Origin: VAXT01 sp963794605 | GTDB taxonomy: Bacteria > Actinomycetota > Thermoleophilia > Gaiellales > Gaiellaceae | Reading direction: 5' to 3' | NCBI GenBank assembly: GCA_963794605.1 | Contig: CAWCEN010000002.1 | Span: 744,001 to 808,000, forward strand | DNA length: 64,000 nucleotides | Part shown: positions 35,684 through 43,720 of the stretch, one piece after another | Numbering within the stretch: the first letter of the stretch is position 1 | How the letters are laid out: every line of letters starts with the position of its first letter | Notes under the pieces: model-generated | The model's input: the letters and a program-made list of their open reading frames with translations, nothing else | What the model was told of the DNA's origin: nothing | Databases searched by the model: none | Translations under genes and position numbers: made by a program

Positions 35684-37141
35684 TCACGCGTCGAGTATGG
35701 CCTCGTCGTCGGCCCGCGACAGCATGTACGAGGCAGCGATCGCGATCACGAGCCACGTCACGGGATCCTCGAAGAACCCGCTGTACGCGAGCGAGTGGAC
35801 GAACAGGGCCAGGAACACGGCGCCGAGGCCCAGGCCGAGAGGCGGCGCGCGTCGACGAACCTGCCCGATCAGTACCGCCGATCCCCCGAGCAGTGCGAGG
35901 TACGCGGCGAGCCCGATCACGCCGAGCTCGGCAGCGACCGTGAGCGGAGTCGTGTGCGAGACGAAGCGCGTCGGCGAGCCGCCCTGCTTCGAGCGAGCCT
36001 GGCTCGCGACCGGCTGGCTGCCCAGGCCGACCCCGACGGCCGGATGCGCGCGGAACACTTTCCAGGTCAGCTCGACCCGCCGTGAGCGGTCGCTCGTGAA
36101 ACGGCGCGCGGAGTGGTCGCGGACCGAGGTCGCGAGGATCCCGGCGGCGCCGACGAGCACGACAAACGCAGTGAGCGCCGCGACGAGCTTGAGGCTCCTC
36201 CCCCCGGCGACAGCAGCAAGTGCGAGCGTCACGACGAAGAGCGCGGCCATGCTCGACTGCGAGTACGAGAACCAGAGCCCGACGAAGAGGAGCGCGATCA
36301 GCCCGGCCGCAAGGAACGGGTTCACTTTTCGGTAGAGCACGCACACGAGCAGCACCGCTATCCCGATCACCACGTGTCTTCCGTACAGGCTCGGGTCGCG
36401 GAAGAGCGACGTGACGCGGAAGAACGAGCTGTACGCGTTCCCGACCTCGACCGCGGGCGAGAAGAACCAGAGCTTGTGCGTCGCCGCCTGGATGATCCCG
36501 ACGACGGCGAACAGCGTCGCGAGCCCGACCGCGATCCACGCCAGCGCCTTTGGCAGCCAGGGCGGGAACGGCGCGTGCGCCACGACGACAACGAGCACGG
36601 CGAATGGAAGCAGGAAGTACGCGAGCACGTTCTCCCCCGAGTGCAGGTCCTCGGTCCAGAGCAACGAGAGGCCGGCCACCGCGATGAACACGGCCGCCGG
36701 GATCGAGACGATGAACGGAACCGGGCGGTCCACCCGGCCGCGGAACGCGTGCCAGCCGAGCGCGACCGCCGTCGCGCCGAGGACACCGTAGAGCGGGAGC
36801 AGGCGCCCGAGCTGCCCCGAGCTCGCGACGCCGATGAAGTAGCGGTGCTCGCTGCCAAAGGAGAGCGGCGGCCGGAACGGAGCGGCGAGCGCGACGAGCG
36901 GTGTCACGAGCACGGGCCAGCGGACGAAGATCCACGCGCCGACCGCCAATGCGACCAACCCGGCGACTCCGAGTGCGGCGAGCTTCGCCGACACGCGTTG
37001 GCCGGCGAGGTCGTGAACGAGCCCGAGCTCGGCAACGGCGAGGAATCCAAGGCCGGTGAGAAGCAGTACTCGCCCCCGACCAAGCAGGATCAGGGCGGCC
37101 CCAACCGCCCCCGCTACCGCAGCGACCTCTCCCGAGTCCAC
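35684..37141 (-). CDS. O-antigen ligase/polymerase-family (Wzy-like) membrane protein
   Basis: A 485-residue polytopic protein with about twelve hydrophobic helices. The large external loop carries the family region VELTWKVFRAHPAVGVGLGS (around 345-365) and downstream THxxP-like SHTTPLTVAAELGVIGL. The fold polymerises polyprenyl-linked repeat units or ligates glycans to acceptors at the outer membrane face. It lies 7 bases downstream of the flippase gene on the same strand, so a Wzx/Wzy pair is likely. A second homologue is at 55229-56584. Confidence 0.82.
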   Translation of the reverse strand: MDSGEVAAVAGAVGAALILLGRGRVLLLTGLGFLAVAELGLVHDLAGQRVSAKLAALGVAGLVALAVGAWIFVRWPVLVTPLVALAAPFRPPLSFGSEHRYFIGVASSGQLGRLLPLYGVLGATAVALGWHAFRGRVDRPVPFIVSIPAAVFIAVAGLSLLWTEDLHSGENVLAYFLLPFAVLVVVVAHAPFPPWLPKALAWIAVGLATLFAVVGIIQAATHKLWFFSPAVEVGNAYSSFFRVTSLFRDPSLYGRHVVIGIAVLLVCVLYRKVNPFLAAGLIALLFVGLWFSYSQSSMAALFVVTLALAAVAGGRSLKLVAALTAFVVLVGAAGILATSVRDHSARRFTSDRSRRVELTWKVFRAHPAVGVGLGSQPVASQARSKQGGSPTRFVSHTTPLTVAAELGVIGLAAYLALLGGSAVLIGQVRRRAPPLGLGLGAVFLALFVHSLAYSGFFEDPVTWLVIAIAASYMLSRADDEAILDA

Positions 37142-37148
37142 CGGCGGA

Positions 37149-38600
37149 TTAAACGCGACCGCGAAGCAATCGCCTGCAGAAGGCGCCGATCCGCGCGCGC
37201 TCCTCGGGCAGATAGAAGCCGACGACCCGCAGCACGAGCGGGTAGAGGGCTGTGAGCGCGATCGCTAGCGGCAACCCGCCGTCGACGAGCTTCCCGATCA
37301 CCGTCAGGCCGGCTGCGGTTCCGACCGCGGTCCCGAGCCGCCGCCACTGGTAGTGCACGTGGAACACGCGCTGGGCCTTCCACGTCATGCCGAGGAAGAT
37401 CACGAAGTAGGAGAGGAGCATCGAGACCGCAGCCCCGGTCATGCCGAACGGCGGGATCAGCGCGAAGTTGAGCAGCACGCCGATCACCGCCGCAACCCCC
37501 GTGATGATCCAGTTCGACCCGCGGCGGCCGACGCGCCCGATCGACGTCACGACGACGACGTACGCGCCGAAGACGACGAACGCGAAAGAGAGGATCGGAA
37601 CGACGCGGGCGCCGCCGTAGAACTCCGGTGTCGTCAGCAGGCGCACGATCCACGGCGCAGCGAGCCCGAGCCCGAGCGCGGCCCAGGACGAGAAGAACGT
37701 GACGTAAGTGAGGACGAAGCCGTAGGTGCGTCGAGCCTCGTTGTCCTCGCGAATCGAGTAGGCGAAGGCAGGCCACGCGGTCCGGAACGCGGCGAGTACG
37801 AACAGGAGCGCTGCCGCGATCCGCATCCCGATCGCGTACAGGCCCAGCTCGTGCTGCCCCTTGAACCTGAGGAGCAGGAACCGGTCGGCGAAGTCGATCG
37901 CACTCAGCGCGACCACCGAAGGCACGAGCGGCATCCCCCACTCGGTCATCTTCCGGAAGACGTCGGTGTTGAACTCGAAGCCGAGCTGAGTTCTCCGGTA
38001 GGCGAGGAGCACCGCGTAAACGGCGAGCGTTCCGCTGAAGTTTCCGACGAGGACTCCGAGCGGTCCCTGGTCGAGGACGACGACGAGCAGGATCGTGATG
38101 CCGATCGTGACGACGACGTTCGCGAGGCTCGCCGTCGCATAGCTCACCGAGCGCTCCTCGACCCGGAAGAGCGCCGTCAGCTGGTCGTAGTTCATCGTCG
38201 CCCAGAGGCCGACGAAGGCGGCGCGGACGAGGTCCGTGTGCTCGGTTGAACCGTAGAGCCAGTGCGAGATCTGCGGCGCGAAGAGCTCCCCGGCGGTGAG
38301 CGCGACCGTGGCCGCTCCCATCGTGAACCAGAACGACGTGCGGACGACCGTCAGCCGCTCGCTGTCCGTCTCCGCATGGAAATAGAAGCGGAAGAACGAG
38401 CTCTGGATCCCTGCCCGCAGGAGCGCGAAGATGACCGCCGAGAGTGCGACGAGCGCCTCGATCGCGCCGTAGTCGGACGGCGAGAGGTAGCGCGTGTAGA
38501 GCGGGAGCAGGAGGACGGCGACGATCCGCTGGATCAGGCCTCCGACGCCGTAGATAGCGGAGTGCTTGCCGAGCCGCTTGATCTCTGCGACGAGGCCCAA
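37149..38600 (-). CDS. Lipopolysaccharide/oligosaccharide flippase (Wzx/MATE-like)
   Basis: A 483-residue MOP-superfamily membrane protein with about fourteen hydrophobic helices. It begins with IKRLGKHSAIYGVGGLIQRI, the typical amphipathic entry to a polysaccharide-export flippase, and LPLYTRYLSPSDYGAIEALV is the family signature. It should move polyprenyl-linked oligosaccharides across the membrane. The start TTG 38600 is two bases past the preceding gene's stop. A start further in would lose the entry helix. Confidence 0.87.
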   Translation of the reverse strand: MGLVAEIKRLGKHSAIYGVGGLIQRIVAVLLLPLYTRYLSPSDYGAIEALVALSAVIFALLRAGIQSSFFRFYFHAETDSERLTVVRTSFWFTMGAATVALTAGELFAPQISHWLYGSTEHTDLVRAAFVGLWATMNYDQLTALFRVEERSVSYATASLANVVVTIGITILLVVVLDQGPLGVLVGNFSGTLAVYAVLLAYRRTQLGFEFNTDVFRKMTEWGMPLVPSVVALSAIDFADRFLLLRFKGQHELGLYAIGMRIAAALLFVLAAFRTAWPAFAYSIREDNEARRTYGFVLTYVTFFSSWAALGLGLAAPWIVRLLTTPEFYGGARVVPILSFAFVVFGAYVVVVTSIGRVGRRGSNWIITGVAAVIGVLLNFALIPPFGMTGAAVSMLLSYFVIFLGMTWKAQRVFHVHYQWRRLGTAVGTAAGLTVIGKLVDGGLPLAIALTALYPLVLRVVGFYLPEERARIGAFCRRLLRGRV

Positions 38601-38601
38601 C

Positions 38602-39543
38602 TCAGAGGCGAGCGTAGATGTCGAGCAGGCGGTCGGTCATCCGCTCGACGTCGTGCACTTCCTCGACGTAGGCCCGGCCCGCCTCACCCAGGCGCTTGCG
38701 TTCCTCGAACGACTCCACGAGCGGCCGCAGCACGTCCACGAGGTCGTCCTTCGTCGTCCGCACGATCGGCACCTTCAAGCCGAACGCCTCCTCGGTCTGC
38801 CGCACCGCATCCTCATCGAGCGAGGTTACGACCGGCTTCCCGAGCGCCATGCCCTCGATCGTGAACACTCCGTGCCAGTCGCGGAGCACCTGGTCGACGA
38901 CGATGTCCGCCTGCTTGTAGCGCTCGAGCGCCTCCTCGTTGCGGACGCCGTGGACGACGTCGAGGTCGACCGGGAGTTGCTTGCAGGCCTCGATCACGTG
39001 TTCCGTGCCCTTCTTCTCCTTGTTCGAGGGTGCGTGGACGATGCGGATGCGCTCGCGCTCGACCGGTGGAGCCGGGTCGTACGCGGTGAGGTCGATCCCG
39101 GGAGGGAGGACCTCGGCGTCGTACGGGATGAAGTTCAGGGCCGCGAACGAGCCGACGACGCGCGCGTCCGCCTTCAGGCCGTACATGAGCTGTTCCTTCG
39201 GCCGCTCGCGGATGTCGGCGCCCAGGAAGTGGAAGAGCGACTTGCGGCGCGTGGCCTTGAGGATCGGGAACTGCAGGCTCTTCGGGACGAGCGTGAGCCC
39301 GAAGTAGAAGTGGAAGATGTCCGTCCGAGGGAGGAGCTTCGAGAGCGCGCGCCACTGGACGAGCTGCTGGCGCAGGAGGCCCGTGCGCGGGCGCTTCAGG
39401 TCCCAGTCGGCCTGGTCCGGCCGAAAGGGCTGCGTGTTGAAGACGACGAGCCGCGCGTCGACGCCGCGCTTGCGCAGCGCCTGCACGTTCGTCCAGCCGA
39501 CCCCGGCCAGGTTGACCGGGCAGTGCGTGACTCGGAGGGCCAT
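38602..39543 (-). CDS. GT4-family glycosyltransferase (GT-B fold)
   Basis: A 313-residue GT-B transferase. The N-terminal acceptor half includes FHFYFGLTL and FHFLGADIR. The C-terminal half has RIVHAPSNKEKKGTEHVIEA and HGVFTIEGMALGKPVVTS, the equivalent of the E-x7-E nucleotide-sugar motif of retaining GT4 enzymes. It presumably transfers one sugar of the repeat unit. It is in the minus-strand operon with flippase, polymerase and GT-C protein. Donor unknown. Confidence 0.82.
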   Translation of the reverse strand: MALRVTHCPVNLAGVGWTNVQALRKRGVDARLVVFNTQPFRPDQADWDLKRPRTGLLRQQLVQWRALSKLLPRTDIFHFYFGLTLVPKSLQFPILKATRRKSLFHFLGADIRERPKEQLMYGLKADARVVGSFAALNFIPYDAEVLPPGIDLTAYDPAPPVERERIRIVHAPSNKEKKGTEHVIEACKQLPVDLDVVHGVRNEEALERYKQADIVVDQVLRDWHGVFTIEGMALGKPVVTSLDEDAVRQTEEAFGLKVPIVRTTKDDLVDVLRPLVESFEERKRLGEAGRAYVEEVHDVERMTDRLLDIYARL

Positions 39544-39573
39544 CGGCCCGCAAGTATCGTCAGCTTGGAGCGG

Positions 39574-39972
39574 TCACTCAGAGGGGAAGAGGAAGTCGAC
39601 CTTGTCCCAGCGCTCGATCTCGCAGCCGTTACCGCGACTGAACTGCGTGTTCACCGCTTCGCCCTTATAGGCGCCGCTGACGTCGGCGATCCGGGGCCCG
39701 CCGTAGACCTGCGTGCAGGCGGTGCCCTCCGGAACCGGTGCGAAGGGATTCTCGACCTCGCCGAGCCTGCGGCAGGCCTCGTCGGCATCCGGCAAGGTGC
39801 CGCCCCCATCGGGGCACTGCAGCGTCCACATCTTCGTCGGCGCCTCGGAGCCCCGGATCGAGATCGAGATCTGAAGGTCGGCCGTCGGCTCGGTTGCGGA
39901 CTCGTCGGAGCTTTCTCGGCTCATGCAGCCAGTCGCAGCCAGAGCCGCCAGGGCGAATAAAGCGATGCGCAT
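39574..39972 (-). CDS. Lipoprotein with a subtilisin-inhibitor-like (SSI) domain
   Basis: A 132-residue lipoprotein. The signal peptide ends with lipobox LAATGC, so Cys16 would be lipidated. After a Ser/Glu-rich linker the body has LQCPDGGGTLPDADEACRRL, then GTACTQVYGGP, then GAYKGEAVNTQFSRGNGCE. This Cys spacing and GxxPD...AC pattern is that of Streptomyces subtilisin inhibitor, where two disulfides support a reactive loop. It could guard surface proteins from proteolysis. The start overlaps the eIF2B-like stop as TGATG. Confidence 0.72.
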   Translation of the reverse strand: MRIALFALAALAATGCMSRESSDESATEPTADLQISISIRGSEAPTKMWTLQCPDGGGTLPDADEACRRLGEVENPFAPVPEGTACTQVYGGPRIADVSGAYKGEAVNTQFSRGNGCEIERWDKVDFLFPSE

Positions 39973-40853
39973 CAGACCGTGTTCGCGGGCAGGAGCAGCG
40001 CGTAGCCCTCGCGCAGGAAGGGCGTGCGGTCGATGAGGGCGCCGACACAGTCGGTCGGAGTCGGTCCCTCCTCGGTCACGATCTCGGCGAGCATCTCCGG
40101 CGGCGTGAGCTCGAAGAGGGTGCGCTCGGCCTCGCTCGGCTCCGGTGCGGCCGCGGCTTCGATGGGCGCCAGCTTGATGATCTCGCAGGCGACCACGGTC
40201 GGGACGTTGCGGGCAGCAGCGGCCTCGGCGAGAGCCGTCGTTCCGATCTTGTTGTTCAGCGTGCCGTCGTGGAAGACGGTGTCGGCGCCGATCAGGAAGA
40301 GCGTCGCGTCGTCGAGCACGGCCGGTGCATCGGCGTCCTCGACGAGGTCGACGTTCAGACCTTCGCCTCGAAGCTCCTCGGCAAACGCGCGCCCCTCGCC
40401 GACGGGCTCGGACACCGTGCAGATCGCGCGAGCAGGCGGGGTGTGGACGAGCGCTTCACGTACCGTCGCCGAGGCGGAGTGGGTCAGCACGACGGCGTCC
40501 TTGAGACGGTCCTGGAGCTGGATCGCGATCGAGGCGGCGGCACGCTCGCGTGCCTGGAGAAGTGCGTTCCCTTCTTCCGAGACGAGCTGCCGGAGCTGGT
40601 CGGGCTCGAGGAAGGTGTGGGCGTTCGCAGCGGCGAGAACACGCCCCGCCGCGCCGGCGATGGCGCCTACGCCGGGCCTGCTCTCGGACAGTTTGCGGCC
40701 CGCGTCGACGAGCGCGTCGAACAGCTCGGTCGAGGTCTGGAACGGCTTCTCGGCCACCTCGAGCATCGCCTCGACGGTCCGGCGCGCCATCCAGCTGGCG
40801 CCGTGCTCGCGATCGGCGGTCAGCTCCTCGACGGCGGCGGCCAGCCCTGCCAT
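39972..40853 (-). CDS. eIF2B alpha/beta/delta-like protein (ribose-1,5-bisphosphate isomerase relative)
   Basis: A 293-residue protein of the eIF-2B/MtnA superfamily, whose bacterial and archaeal members isomerise phosphorylated sugars such as ribose-1,5-bisphosphate or methylthioribose-1-phosphate. Signature DTVFHDGTLNNKIGTTALA near 193-211 has the catalytic Asp and the NKIGT block; VPTVVACE follows. The N-terminal helical half has RTVEAMLEV. Its exact substrate is not evident. It begins divergently from a GT2 gene (37-base gap) and heads the minus-strand transcript through 34238. Confidence 0.78.
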   Translation of the reverse strand: MAGLAAAVEELTADREHGASWMARRTVEAMLEVAEKPFQTSTELFDALVDAGRKLSESRPGVGAIAGAAGRVLAAANAHTFLEPDQLRQLVSEEGNALLQARERAAASIAIQLQDRLKDAVVLTHSASATVREALVHTPPARAICTVSEPVGEGRAFAEELRGEGLNVDLVEDADAPAVLDDATLFLIGADTVFHDGTLNNKIGTTALAEAAAARNVPTVVACEIIKLAPIEAAAAPEPSEAERTLFELTPPEMLAEIVTEEGPTPTDCVGALIDRTPFLREGYALLLPANTV

Positions 40854-40890
40854 GGCAGGAAGTTTAGCCGCCGAAGGCTAGATTTCCGGT

Positions 40891-41865
40891 GTGGCCACGA
40901 TCGGCCAGGAGACGTTTACGGTCCCGCGCGCCGTCGATCCCGACGCGCCGGCGCCGTCGATCTCGGTCGTGATTCCCGTCTTCAACGAGGGGCCGCGGCT
41001 GCGCGAGCTCTACTCGCGGGCGGCTGCGACGCTCGACGAAGCAGCGCGGACCTTCGAGCTGATCTTCGTCGACGACGGGTCGACCGACGGGACGTTCGCC
41101 GAGCTCGAGCGGCTCCACGACGAGGACGAGCGGGTGCGGGCGGTTCGCTTCAAGCGCAACTTCGGGCAGCACGCCGCGATGCACGCCGGGCTCGTCCGCT
41201 CGCGCGGAGAGATCCTCGTCACGATGGACGGAGACCTCCAGAACGCGCCCGAGGACCTGCCGCGGCTCGTCGCGGCCGTGGAGGAGGGCGCGGACGTTGC
41301 GAGCGGGACGCGGAGCGCGCGGCGCGACTCCTGGGGACGCACGCTTCCGTCGCGGGTGATCAACGGGATGCTTCGCCGGTTCACGGGCGTCGACATCTCC
41401 GACTTCGGGTGCGCGTTCAACGCGTACCGGCGGAGCGCGATCGAGCCGATGCTGGGGGCGATCGGGAAGCAGAAGTTCACGAAGGCGCTCGTCTTGTCCG
41501 GCGGCGCCAGCGTCGCCGAGGTCGACATCTCGCACGAGCCTCGCGCCGGGAGCTCTCGTTACTCGCCGCTCCGGCTGACGCGGTTGGCGCTGCACGTGCT
41601 CGCCGGCTTCTGGCCGCAGCCGATCCAGTGGATCGGGATCGCGATCGGCGTCCTCTGCACGACCGTGGCGTTCGCGCTCGGGATCTACGGCGTCGTTTTC
41701 TGGATCGGGGAGTCGAACTTCCCGGGCCCGCTCTTCGGCGGCGTAGCGGTCATCTTCGTCCTCGGCCTCCAGGGCTTCATTCTGGCCCTCATCGGCGAGT
41801 ACCTGGGCCGCATCCAGCGCGACGTCGAGGGCCGTCCGCTCTACACGATCGACCGCGAGCTCTAA
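40891..41865 (+). CDS. GT2-family glycosyltransferase with two C-terminal membrane helices (ArnC/DPM-like)
   Basis: A 324-residue polyprenyl-phosphate sugar synthase type. The GT-A domain has ISVVIPVFNE (near 23-32), FVDDGSTDGT and MDGDLQN with the DxD motif. Two hydrophobic helices at about 245-305 anchor it, and the tail has GEYLGRIQRDVEGRPLYTI, typical of ArnC/GtrB enzymes. It likely loads a sugar on undecaprenyl phosphate for GT-C enzymes. Start GTG 40891. The 3' end is two bases before a tandem repeat array. Confidence 0.87.
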   Translation: MATIGQETFTVPRAVDPDAPAPSISVVIPVFNEGPRLRELYSRAAATLDEAARTFELIFVDDGSTDGTFAELERLHDEDERVRAVRFKRNFGQHAAMHAGLVRSRGEILVTMDGDLQNAPEDLPRLVAAVEEGADVASGTRSARRDSWGRTLPSRVINGMLRRFTGVDISDFGCAFNAYRRSAIEPMLGAIGKQKFTKALVLSGGASVAEVDISHEPRAGSSRYSPLRLTRLALHVLAGFWPQPIQWIGIAIGVLCTTVAFALGIYGVVFWIGESNFPGPLFGGVAVIFVLGLQGFILALIGEYLGRIQRDVEGRPLYTIDREL

Positions 41866-41867
41866 CG

Positions 41868-41933
41868 AGGGACAGGCCCTTACCAGGGACAGGCCCTTAC
41901 CAGGGACAGGCCCTTACCAGGGACAGACCCTTG
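41868..41933. repeat. 17-bp tandem repeat array, about four copies, between convergent genes
   Basis: Three exact copies of AGGGACAGGCCCTTACC (41868-41884, 41885-41901, 41902-41918) and a fourth 15-base copy with two changes (41919-41933). Each unit has AGGG...CCCT arms, so transcripts from either side could form small stems. It fills almost all of the 79-base gap between a GT2 gene and a convergent sulfotransferase gene. It may act as a bidirectional terminator. The units share GGGACAGG with the palindromes at 20328 and 21701. Confidence 0.85.
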
Positions 41934-41944
41934 TTACAGGAGTG

Positions 41945-42691
41945 TCAACGGAGTTGCGCGGCGAACTCGGTGTCGGCGAGCGCGTCGCGAACTTCGCCGT
42001 AGTTCTCGATCAGCTCTTCGTGCGCAGTCGGGTTCAGCTTCTGGAGCGACGACGAGACCGGCGCCGGCTCGACGTCGAGGAACTCGAACAGCGACGCAAA
42101 GCCGCTCTCGTCGGCGGCCAGGTCCTCGTACACAACCTCGGTGTACGGCAAGCCGACGCGCTTGAAGCGGACTCGCGCGCCGGCGATCGCCCGCTCATGG
42201 AGCGTCATGCGGCGTAACAGTGTCTCCGTGTCGAGGTTGAGGCGGACCTGCTCCACCTGGTTGCCCTCCCGCGCGTGCAGCCGGCCGCCCCGTGCGGCTC
42301 CCGCCTCCTTCGAGAGGACGACGTCGAGCGCATTTCGGCGGATCAGGTGGATGATGCGCACCCGCTTCATCCAGAGCGCCGGCATCAGCGGCCTGCTGAT
42401 CCGGGTCAGCTGGCTGTACATGAGCTTGAAGCCGACCGCGTCGATCTCGGGCCGCTCGCGGTACGCCTGACCGAGGTACTTCCACAGCCAGTACGGCTTC
42501 GTGATCCGATGCTTTCCGCGGGTGTACGTCTGCCAATACGGGAGATCCTGCTCCTGGCCCCACTTCGGCTTGCCTTCGCCGCCATGCATGAACAACTCCG
42601 AGTACGCGACGACGCGCGGGTGGCTCGTCAGCATGTCCACGACCCACGTCGAGCCGCTGCGCTGGGTTGAAAGCACGACGAAGTTCGTCAC
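41945..42691 (-). CDS. Sulfotransferase family protein
   Basis: A 248-residue PAPS-dependent sulfotransferase-like protein. The 5'-phosphosulfate loop is STQRSGSTWVVDML (residues 8-21), and IIHLIRRNALDVVLS is the 3'-phosphate-binding strand and helix. The C-terminal half has the VVYEDLAAD motif typical of Stf0-like or carbohydrate sulfotransferases. It would transfer sulfate from PAPS to a glycan or lipid. The window's APS kinase supplies PAPS. Start GTG 42691, divergent from the epimerase gene. Confidence 0.82.
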   Translation of the reverse strand: MTNFVVLSTQRSGSTWVVDMLTSHPRVVAYSELFMHGGEGKPKWGQEQDLPYWQTYTRGKHRITKPYWLWKYLGQAYRERPEIDAVGFKLMYSQLTRISRPLMPALWMKRVRIIHLIRRNALDVVLSKEAGAARGGRLHAREGNQVEQVRLNLDTETLLRRMTLHERAIAGARVRFKRVGLPYTEVVYEDLAADESGFASLFEFLDVEPAPVSSSLQKLNPTAHEELIENYGEVRDALADTEFAAQLR

Positions 42692-42721
42692 AGGTCAGGA
42701 GCCTAGCTAGGCTTGCGAGCC

Positions 42722-43720
42722 GTGAAGGCGAAGCGTGTGTTGGTCACGGGCGGCGCCGGGTTCATCCCCTCGAACTTCGTCCGCCACATCCTGCAGGCGA
42801 CCCCATATGAGGTCGTCTCCCTCGACGCGCTCACATACGCGGGCAGCATGGACAACCTCGCCGCAGTCACGTCGCACGAGCGGCATTCGTTCGTGCACGG
42901 CGACATCCGCGACCCGGACCTCGTCCGCGAGGTCGTCGCCGATGTGGACGTGATCGTCAATGCCGCCGCCGAGTCTCACGTCGAGAAGTCGATCGAGGCC
43001 GGCGCCTCCGAGTTCGTGACCACGAACGTCGAGGGCACGCAGATCCTGCTCGACGCGATCCGCGAACAGCCTGTCGAGCGCTTCATCCTCTTTTCGTCGA
43101 GCGAGGTCTACGGCACGGCGATGAGCGCACCCATGGACGAGGAGCACGCGCTGAACCCGCGGAGCCCGTACGCCGCGACGAAGGCGGGCGCCGACCGACT
43201 CGCCTATTCGTACTACGTCACGTACGGCCTCCCGATCGTGATCGTCCGCCCGTTCAACAACTACGGGCCCCGCCAGCATCCGGAGAAGGTCATCCCGCGC
43301 TTCATCACGCAGGCGCTCTCCGACGAGCCGCTGACGATCCACGGCGACGGCCACGCGAGCCGGGACTGGCTCTACGTGGACGACGACGCCGAGGCGGTCG
43401 AGGCGATCATCGCGGCCGACGACACGGTCGTCGGCGAGGTGATTAACGTCGCGACGGGGATCGACATCAGCGTCTCGGAGATCGCCAACAAGGTCCTCGA
43501 CCTGGTCGGCAAGCCCACGTCCCTGAAGGTGCACGTCGACGAGCGGCCCGGGCAGGTGCACCGGCACATCGGCTCGACGGAGAAGGCCGAGAAGCTGCTC
43601 GGCTGGCGCGCCCGGACCTCGTTCGAGGACGGGCTCGAGCGCACCATCTCGTGGTACCGCGACAATGAGGCCTGGTGGAGGGCCCCGGAGCGGCGACCGG
43701 CAGACGTCTTCTCGTCCTAG
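42722..43720 (+). CDS. NAD-dependent epimerase/dehydratase (RmlB-like SDR)
   Basis: A 332-residue extended SDR. The nucleotide motif is TGGAGFIPSNF: the third Gly of the usual GxxGxxG is Pro. ALTYAGSMDNL and NAAAESHVEKSIE resemble dTDP-glucose 4,6-dehydratase, but the active-site TDE of RmlB is replaced by SSSEVYG, which keeps the Glu and loses the Asp. SPYAATKAG supplies Tyr and Lys. The likely activity is an epimerase or an unusual dehydratase on an NDP-sugar. GTG 42722 is preferred to TTG 42713 because it starts right before KAKRVLVTG. It heads a long plus-strand operon. Confidence 0.85.
   Translation: MKAKRVLVTGGAGFIPSNFVRHILQATPYEVVSLDALTYAGSMDNLAAVTSHERHSFVHGDIRDPDLVREVVADVDVIVNAAAESHVEKSIEAGASEFVTTNVEGTQILLDAIREQPVERFILFSSSEVYGTAMSAPMDEEHALNPRSPYAATKAGADRLAYSYYVTYGLPIVIVRPFNNYGPRQHPEKVIPRFITQALSDEPLTIHGDGHASRDWLYVDDDAEAVEAIIAADDTVVGEVINVATGIDISVSEIANKVLDLVGKPTSLKVHVDERPGQVHRHIGSTEKAEKLLGWRARTSFEDGLERTISWYRDNEAWWRAPERRPADVFSS

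Noticed and set aside
41868..41933. Possible CRISPR array
   Set aside because: The 17-bp units are directly adjacent with no spacers, and no cas gene is near.
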